Translations under genes and position numbers: made by a program
Notes under the pieces: model-generated
The model's database searches: none
Seen by the model: only the letters and a program-made list of their open reading frames with translations
What the model was told of the DNA's origin: nothing
In this document: positions 58,537 to 64,000 of the stretch, one piece after another
How the letters are laid out: the number at the start of each line of letters is the position of its first letter
How positions within the stretch are numbered: the stretch's first letter is position 1
Source: Axinella damicornis
Lineage: Eukaryota > Porifera > Demospongiae > Axinellida > Axinellidae
DNA length: 64,000 nucleotides
NCBI GenBank assembly: GCA_963931865.1
Contig: OZ007507.1
Location: 1,808,913 to 1,872,912, forward strand
Reading direction: 5' to 3'

Positions 58537-59267
58537 TGCAAAGGCTTTGCTTTACTGCTGCTGTGCCCGTAGAGTAAGTATAGCCTCATTCCCAGGCCTC
58601 CTCCCAGATTTTATCTCGCAGCCATGGAGAAAATTGGGGACGAGGCTAGAGTAAGTATAGGTATAGCTGCATCAAAGGATGACATCAGGCAAGAGCGCAT
58701 GATGACATCATCTCTTGTATCACGGTATCAAATGCACACATTCCAGAGGTAATCTCAGCTGATGTAGTGCAGTGGAGCCAAAGAGTTCTCACCTCAGTTT
58801 TAATATCTCCACTTGGTGCAGTTGGGAGCAAATGTCTGCTATTACTGTCCAATCTGATAGTAGCAGGTTCTGAGACAAATCCAAGTGCTGGATATCTGTA
58901 TACAATGTGTGTAGAGAAAGGTGTGGGGGAGAGAGAGAAGAGGAGAGGTAGGTACAGAGGGAAGTTGGAATAATGGAAGAGAGGAAATAAGGTGGAATGG
59001 TAGCTCTCCTAAACACACCCACACACATACGCACACACAAACACACACACTCAGTTGCTCACACACACGCACATGCTCAGTCACACTCACACACACACTC
59101 AGTTGCTCACACACACTCACACGCTCAGTCACACTCACACGCTCAGTCGCTCACACACACACACACTAGCCTACTCACTGGGAGCAATGGCTCTGATCTC
59201 TCCTGGGGTTCCAGCAGAACTGACCAGCATTCCCCTCAAATCGGCTGCCAACAGCTGGTCATACTGG
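50225..59267 (-). CDS. TBCE: Tubulin-specific chaperone E, LRR and ubiquitin-like part (N-terminus not found)
   Basis: Cofactor E binds alpha-tubulin during assembly and disassembly of the tubulin dimer. Exons on the complement: 59179..59267, 58793..58895, 55698..55803, 55503..55576, 54178..54282, 53092..53147, 52927..52997, 51867..51942, 51690..51763, 51482..51620, 51086..51157, 50862..51019, 50225..50314. This is 1213 nt: a split codon, then 403 aa and the stop, in frame. Leucine-rich repeats: QHLDLSQNLLLSDW, PNLEELHVYENKIANL, LQLLNLEGNQLSDW, LKTLILNDNQLTQI, ALESLSLNRNHIADW. Then ARIGQLTLFNNSPITGRERQ, HPRYTHLAEVHGLP and the ubiquitin-like domain KLPGTMTVQKVKGLLQRMYR ending SFYSIETGDTILLRW, the family C-terminus. 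Human TBCE is ~527 aa. The ~120 missing residues are the CAP-Gly region, expected upstream (above 59267). The first exon listed needs a preceding phase-2 exon. Confidence 0.88.
50263..50268 (+). terminator. AATAAA candidate for LRRC74, antisense to the TBCE last exon
   Basis: The first AATAAA downstream of the LRRC74 stop (50047) lies inside the last coding exon of TBCE on the other strand, so the two convergent 3' ends probably overlap. Confidence 0.4.
50513..50764. mobile_element. 252-bp MITE with long terminal inverted repeats
   Basis: GGGGCGCCATTTGTGCCAAA and its near-exact complement TTTGGCACAAACGGCGCCCC. Pairing continues inward through AAATTTAACACAAAATTG, and the centre holds repeated AAATCGTTGTTACGATTT palindromes. 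It occupies about half of the last TBCE intron. Confidence 0.85.
51305..51342. repeat. 38-base poly-C
   Basis: Uninterrupted C run in a TBCE intron (poly-G on the sense strand). Confidence 0.95.
52386..52556. repeat. ~85-bp perfect tandem duplication
   Basis: TTTGGTAATTGAAACCGTAT to CTCTATAGTCCCAAT occurs twice in direct succession with a single difference (ATACATG/ATGCATG). The 51943-52926 intron is otherwise featureless to me. Confidence 0.85.
53504..53575. repeat. Perfect ~27-bp-arm hairpin in TBCE intron
   Basis: AGTCTATCGAGCTAGACCAA extends to TTTCTC and pairs with its exact complement across a ~17-base loop. This motif is not the GCCTCGTTCCCAGGC family. Confidence 0.85.
54425..54715. 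repeat. Dispersed repeat, copy 2 (see 17180-17410)
   Basis: Shares AATGATGC-ATGCATCATGACACTT and GCAGAAAGGGTGGGACAGGA with the first copy. It ends next to the truncated cassette element at 54735. Confidence 0.5.
54735..55115 (-). mobile_element. Single truncated copy of the cassette element (tail to module 1)
   Basis: Reading on the minus strand: truncated module 1 (AAGGAAGACAAGACATTATT with donor CACGGTGAGTTT), module 2 with CCGGAAGTTGGAG, the GTCAGAATCTTTCTG block, then one tail ending CTACCAGGAGTGTAAT. The head and the module 1 ATG are missing. One body followed by one tail here contrasts with five bodies and five tails at 21138-24110. Confidence 0.85.
55804..58792. other. Large TBCE intron with degenerate repeats and an unexplained ORF
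   Basis: 56180-56638 carries an uninterrupted 152-codon plus-strand frame that I do not recognise. 56880-57062 is a strongly diverged copy of the cassette element (GAGCAATGGC, CTCATAACTCTACCACC, TCAGGAGTGTAAC). 57660-57850 and 57940-58110 are a direct duplication sharing GGTCATGGGGAGTAG. 58470-58533 is (CA)n. 58581-58650 is a GCCTCATTCCCAGGC hairpin. No TBCE exon was seen. Confidence 0.6.
59030..59168. repeat. CA-rich minisatellite (CACACTCAGTTGCTCACA)
   Basis: CA repeats and ~24-base units containing CACTCAGTTGCTCACACAC, between two TBCE exons. Confidence 0.8.
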
Positions 59268-61914
59268 CTGTATTGTAATGAGTTCATGTGTTTGTGCTTC
59301 ATATATGGTAAATATGAGCACAGTTGGGACATCATTTAGCCAACTGCACTGCTATAAAGATATGTAGCCAGGTAGACCACACTGTTTGAAGCCAAGCAGA
59401 TTTTGCACTGTAACCTGAGGCTTCATGTCTATACGTACGTACCTTGGAATTATACCAATTAAGTTTATGCACGTATAGTCAGGAGTTATAGCAACCGACA
59501 TGCCATTATGCTACAACGTATGTCCGGTAGGTGATTGAATTGCTCATACGTATGTGTACCACTCTCACCACCGTCACAACATGCACTGCTGTAAAGCAAT
59601 AATAATAATATTGAATCAGTGATTATGGTTTCAGCAGCTGATATAATCATAGCTGCATAAACAATGTTTAGCTAAGGATCGACCAATCAGAGGGCTTCAT
59701 TTAGACTGGATGCATGTGCAAGACCTTAAATGGCTATATATCAGACCCCATGCATTAGCCAACTAAGTTCTATCTGACATTATGTGCAGATCATGGCAGT
59801 GGAAAAAGCAGACGATTTTATTTGAGGTTGAAGAGAACCTCACAATACATACTAGATGAACATTTGCCCATTCGTTTCGTCGATTCACGAAGATCATGTG
59901 TCAAGTAAATACCTTCAGAGTTTGATGCCATTCTATCCCTGACATACTCTCTCACAGGAAAGGGCTTGCAGGTGTAAATTATACACTGCGTTTAAAACAA
60001 CCCTACTATTGCTGACAAGGTTGCTGCCAATGAATCCGGTTGCTATCCAGGTTCCCTACTGATGCATGATCCTTGAATGACAGTCTCTATTGTTTAGAAC
60101 AGTATCAGATAATGGTAACAATAGAATCCTATAATGCATTGGTTCACCCCCGCAATCCCCACCTGCCTTTGTCTCAATTCAATATAGAGCAAGGAGTACA
60201 CACATATAGATCTTCCCAGAATGTATTATCAGCAAACTACTTAAATGATCATGTGTCATTATCAAGTCAGGGATTGATGTCTGTCAGATCTCTGTAAAAG
60301 CTGGAATGGACTGTAGACTGGATGGACTGGGCTATGGACAGAACTGTAGACTGGACTAAGGACTGGGCTGAAGACAGTTGCAGTGAATTGATGTCATCAA
60401 AGTTACGACTGTAGTTTCTGCCTCCAAATTGGCATGCTCCGTAGTGAAGCACATTTGTTAGGAAAGCACCTACGCCAAGTTTTACCTGAGTATGCTAGAA
60501 GAGCACTTGTGTTGAAAACTCTACACAAAGAATATTCCTCTGTCATCTGTGGCAATAGATGAAGCTCATCATTGAAGCATATTATAAATATTCACATGAC
60601 TTTTGACCTCTCAGAATTCTGTTCTGTTTCATTCAGCATCTTGATCATGCATACTGCAGCTGAGTCCAGTTCAGTCCAGTCCAATCCAGTCCATCCATAG
60701 TCCAGTCCATATAGTCCAGTCCATAGTCCAGTCCATATAGTCCAGTCCGCAGTTCAGAGTCCAGAGTCCAGCTTTTATGGAGACGCGTCATTCTGCCGCT
60801 TGCATACGGTCAGCTTAAAAAATACCAGCATGCCAAGGTTACAAGCTGTTCTGTCACCATGGCGCTGTAAAAATGCAAACAAGCTTATTGAGATGTGAAT
60901 ACCACATATAGTCCCAACAGCTGTACAGATGTTTAGCCTGAAGACTAGACTGAAACTTTGCTGTTTGCATTGCTATTGTATTTCTGGAATAATCAATCAC
61001 CTAAGGTTTGACCAGTCAGAGGGCCGCATTCAGCATCTAGACAGGAAATGTAAGCCTTTAAAGTGATAATGTTGGTACTGAATGCATAGTTGTTACTCCC
61101 CTGAAGAAGGGGCTGGTACTGAAACTGCGTGAAGCTTAGAATTTTTATTTCTTTTGCCAGGAGTTTCGGTCATTAGCAAAGGCTCTCATAGTAACTTCAT
61201 GTTTTTGCACTGCACTGGCACTGCTTTTTACTTCTGCGCACAACATGACACTGCATGGTCTTTCGTTTGATCCTGGCTATATATGACTTGAGCTATATGC
61301 CATGCATGCCATGCAAGTACAGTAGTCAGTGATAAAAGCTGGTAAGCTCCCTTTGGGGGTTTCACAAGATCCCTCAAACCCCTCCAGGCTACAGGGCTGC
61401 TATCTAAGCATACTGCTACACCTTGTCAGTTGCTGCAGCAACAGCCTTTTCCCTCCTGGACCAGGGAAGAGAGCAGTATATACACAGGAAGTTTAGATTA
61501 CCAAGACACAATGTAGTACACGGAGTGCTTGAAGATTCAACACACCCATGACGATGATTTAGTGCTTATACAAAGACAAATCAGTCAAGCATACACCTTT
61601 CAAGTGCTCAGGAATGCAACCTCCAATGGCTTCAGTAGCATGCATTGCCAGACAATTACAAGGTCAATGGCATCCAGCATGTGTCTATAAAAGCATGGCA
61701 AACAGAAGTGATCCGTGCCAGAACTAGCTATATCTAAAGCTTGTAACAGCAAGTATCAGTGCTATCATAGCTGCAAAGAACCAAAAGTGAACTATATGTG
61801 TTTCTAGCTTCCAGTACAAAGGATTGAAGCTGACAAGTTACACCACAAAGAAGGATCAGGTCTGACAGGCCACTAGACCAATCTATACCAGTGTCATAGC
61901 TCATAGAGTAAACT
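59268..61914. other. Stretch without a recognised gene
   Basis: The TBCE CAP-Gly exons are expected here or further right, but I could not find the GKHDG-type signature on the minus strand. 60300-60390 is rich in GGACTG repeats and 60660-60775 in CAGTCC repeats, in inverted orientation and bounded by AAAGCTGGA and TCCAGCTTTT. 59675-59740 and 61000-61060 are diverged direct copies (CTAAGG, GACCA-TCAGAGGGC, CTTTAAA). Confidence 0.5.
60295..60780. repeat. Inverted pair of GGACTG/CAGTCC minisatellites
   Basis: The left arm starts GTAAAAGCTGGAATGGACTG and the right arm ends GAGTCCAGCTTTTATGG. Each arm is internally repetitive with a 5-11-base unit, and the centre (60390-60655) is unique. Probably a foldback element whose arms expanded. 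Confidence 0.6.
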
Positions 61915-62006
61915 ATGGCGACTTTTGAGCCAATGTTCGATCACCAGTACCATGGAAAGAATGTCACTATCTCTGATGGAGGGAAAATGGCAGAGAAGAT
62001 TAAAAG
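61915..62006 (+). CDS. First-exon-like ORF 1 of unknown gene (paralogue of 62866)
   Basis: The ATG opens MATFEPMFDHQYHGKNVTIS and continues to MAEKIK, ending AG|GTGAGC in phase 2. The pattern YHGKNVTIS-D-G followed by basic residues resembles the start of a Neuralized (NHR) domain, but it is too short to be sure. A possible next exon after TCTGTCAG at 62159 gives only a short frame ending at 62221. ORF 2, 860 bases further on, shares the layout and motif. Confidence 0.35.
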
Positions 62007-62865
62007 GTGAGCATGACCAGTGGCAAATGTGTGTCAATAGTAAAATGTAGTGCATGAACACCACAACCAATTCCATGCAGTGAGCAGACTACACAGGATC
62101 ACTATACCATGCTCAATAGCTAGTGAAAGTGACCACTGTGTGTATGTCTGTCTGTCAGGTCCTACAGAGTATCTGGAGGTAAAGCCCAACCAACTCTTCC
62201 CAAAGTCTGTTACTCATAAACTTTTCTTTCGATTCGGGGATCTATAGATGCCCTAGGCTGTCTACAGTACAATTATAGTAGCAGCAAAGTGCACTCATGT
62301 GGGTGTGTCTAGAAATCACATGATCTGCACATGATAACTGTGAATGTAACAGCTGCTCCTAACGAGCGCTAAACAGCAAGCCCTATGTATGGGTGTGGGT
62401 GGAATAGGTGTGTCTGCCACAAATTAAGTCTCACATAAATCCTAGTGACCACACACTCTCTCTTGAATGTCAAACTGACACTACGTTTCCGAGTAGCTCC
62501 TCAAATATGGCGATTTCATAATTCAGACTATTCAATGGTGGAAATTTGATACTTGGCAGAACACAAAAATTACATCACTAGCTTGTGTATATAAGTGAGC
62601 CTGCATCGCACATTCAATAGTTATTGTGAGTTTACTTACGCCATAAGATTGCAGACCGTAGAAATATTGCAAGACTGCTATACATAGTATAGTTAGCAGA
62701 GGGCAAATAGGTTCACTAGCTGTTACAGTAGTGAATTTGCTGAAGTCAGTTGAGCAAGCACTGCACCTGATGTCAGTTGGTATTGAAATAATACCTCAAA
62801 GAGCTATCGCGAGCCACTATCAGTAATTTGAGTTTATTCCTGCTGATTCTGCGGAGTGGAAAGAA

Positions 62866-62963
62866 ATGGCGCATGAGAACCAAGTGCTGTTTTGCGGAGA
62901 GTACCATGGCAAAGGCATTAGCATAAGTGAAGACAGAATGGCAGCAGAGAACAAAAAGAAGAA
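62866..62963 (+). CDS. First-exon-like ORF 2 of unknown gene (paralogue of 61915)
   Basis: ATG opens MAHENQVLFCGEYHGKGISI and continues to MAAENKKK, ending AA|GTAAGC in phase 2, exactly as ORF 1. Shared positions are YHGK, IS, two acidic residues, MA and a basic end. This suggests a tandem pair of short-first-exon genes. Any downstream exons lie beyond the repeat at 63150-63665 or beyond the window, and I could not find them. Confidence 0.35.
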
Positions 62964-63149
62964 GTAAGCTGATACTGCCATAGAGATACGTGGGGATGGA
63001 TAAATCTTCTCATTTTTACAACTATAGCTGCCGTCATACAACAGACCTGCTACCAAACTTTGCATACAGGTGCATGACGGCTAGCCTTGCACTCAGGCCT
63101 TCTCACCCTAGCGTTTGTTGCTTGCAAATGAGTGTACACTATCAATACA

Positions 63150-63665
63150 TTAAGATTTAACGTGTGTCTGTCTGTGCGTCTGTGAGTGACGGAAGTGGGA
63201 TGTTCGTGGGGCGGGATTAGACTATAGTGACGCGCGACCTTCGTACTTTAATGAACCTCAAACTCCGCGAAGAATGTTCGAGAACATTGGGCCCGGGCAT
63301 GGGCTGGAATCCAGCAAGCGGATGTATGCAATCGGGTAGCAGCAGTCGAAGCGGATGAAATCGGGCGAGCAGCAGTTGAAGCGGACGCAATCGGGGAGCA
63401 GCAGTTGAAGCGGACGCAATCGGGCGAGCAGCAGTTGAGCAATCGGGGAGCAGCAGTTGAAGCGGACGCAATCGGGGAGTAGCAGCCGAGCGATCGGGAG
63501 CAGCAGCTGAAGCGGACGCAAGCGGCAAGCAGCAGCTGAAGCGGAGGCAATCGGGGAGAAGCAGCTCTGCACAGAGAGTGTCTGGCGCCGAATTACACAT
63601 GGTTGGCGAACAAGGGAGAAGTAGCTGAGCGAGCGAAGCGAGCTCAGCTACTTGTACACGTATAA
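63150..63665. repeat. ~500-bp dispersed element with AAGCGGACGCAATCGGGGAG repeats, copy 2
   Basis: The same element as 20578-21085, same orientation: GACGGAAGTGGGATGTTCGT head, CTTCGTACTT-AATGAACC, about nine internal units, and a TAGCTGAGCGAGCGAAGC tail. The last 335 bases of the window (63666-64000) show nothing I can identify. Confidence 0.85.
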
Positions 63666-64000
63666 TATATATACATGTCAGTAGTGCCCAGGGGGCGCAT
63701 ACAAGTCCTAGGTACGAGGCTACATGACAGCATGAAGTGGCATTTGATTGGATTCCAGCTGATGTGAAGTGACCTAGGAAACGACTGAAATCATTCTAAG
63801 AATGTTGACCACCCTAGGTCTTCAATTAGGAACAGTATAGGGCACATGCCAAGCGCATTTGTACTGCATTCCTAATCCTATGGTAACAGAAGGATTGTAG
63901 TCAAAACTCTTGCATTCACACTGGGCAGCTTTGGGAAGTAACTTAATAGCCTGACATATACATGCCACATAGTTCAACCCTGGATACTAGAGAATGGGGA

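Noticed and set aside
50225..59267. Identification as TBCEL (cofactor E-like, naturally lacking CAP-Gly)
   Set aside because: The C-terminal KLPGTMTVQKVKGLLQR and GDTILLRW ends match TBCE, not TBCEL, as I remember both families.
1..64000. tRNA, rRNA, CRISPR arrays, bacterial operons or long retroelement ORFs
   Set aside because: No cloverleaf with box A/B, rRNA core, repeat-spacer array, Shine-Dalgarno operon or reverse transcriptase motif was noticed. The scan was by eye only.

Overview
The window is eukaryotic, almost certainly from a metazoan. Genes are split into many short exons with GT-AG introns, and the encoded proteins (clathrin heavy chain, CHD1L, a RASAL1/RASA4-type RasGAP, SFSWAP, an LRRC74-type protein, tubulin cofactor E) are animal-type orthologues. 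Compact divergent gene pairs, mostly small introns, many short hairpin elements and frequent TACATGTA/CATGCATG words suggest a marine non-bilaterian such as a sponge. That taxonomic guess is inference only.

Layout. (1) 1-1003, minus: first two coding exons of clathrin heavy chain, running off the left edge. (2) 1004-1259: a 256-base divergent promoter. (3) 1260-13056, plus: a complete 29-exon CHD1L/ALC1 remodeller gene (1027 aa) with SNF2 ATPase, macro domain and an added C-terminal BRCT domain. (4) 13057-18467: mostly intergenic, with a rearranged partial CHD1L pseudogene (15640-16345), an E2F/CCAAT promoter-like patch and a possible minus-strand exon. (5) 18581-20155, plus: an unrecognised two-exon gene for a predicted seven-transmembrane protein with signal peptide and ectodomain. 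(6) 20578-24110: dispersed and tandem repeats, including five ~470-610-base units, each carrying two ATG + splice-donor mini-exon modules, followed by five short tail repeats. (7) 24410-38041, minus: a complete 21-exon C2-C2-RasGAP-PH-BTK gene (786 aa) with repeat-filled introns, including a 25-copy 37/35-base satellite in intron 1. (8) 38456-43381, minus: SFSWAP (636 aa) without its usual RS domain. (9) 44008-50047, plus: LRRC74-like gene (506 aa), divergent from SFSWAP. (10) 50225-59267, minus: LRR and ubiquitin-like part of tubulin cofactor E (403 aa seen), convergent with LRRC74; its N-terminal CAP-Gly exons were not found. (11) 59268-64000: repeats and two paralogous first-exon-like ORFs of unknown genes.

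The genes are unrelated housekeeping or signalling genes (endocytosis, PARP-linked chromatin remodelling, Ras down-regulation, splicing, tubulin folding) and do not form a pathway. Exon joins were derived by hand from splice signals, reading phase and remembered family homology. Every multi-exon model closes in frame.

The most unusual signals are: the five-head/five-tail array of promoter-first-exon-donor cassettes; the CHD1L-BRCT fusion with a nearby inverted pseudogene copy; microsatellites that sit directly against splice sites, especially in the RasGAP gene; an SFSWAP that keeps the extreme C-terminal helix but lacks the RS domain; and the orphan 7TM protein.
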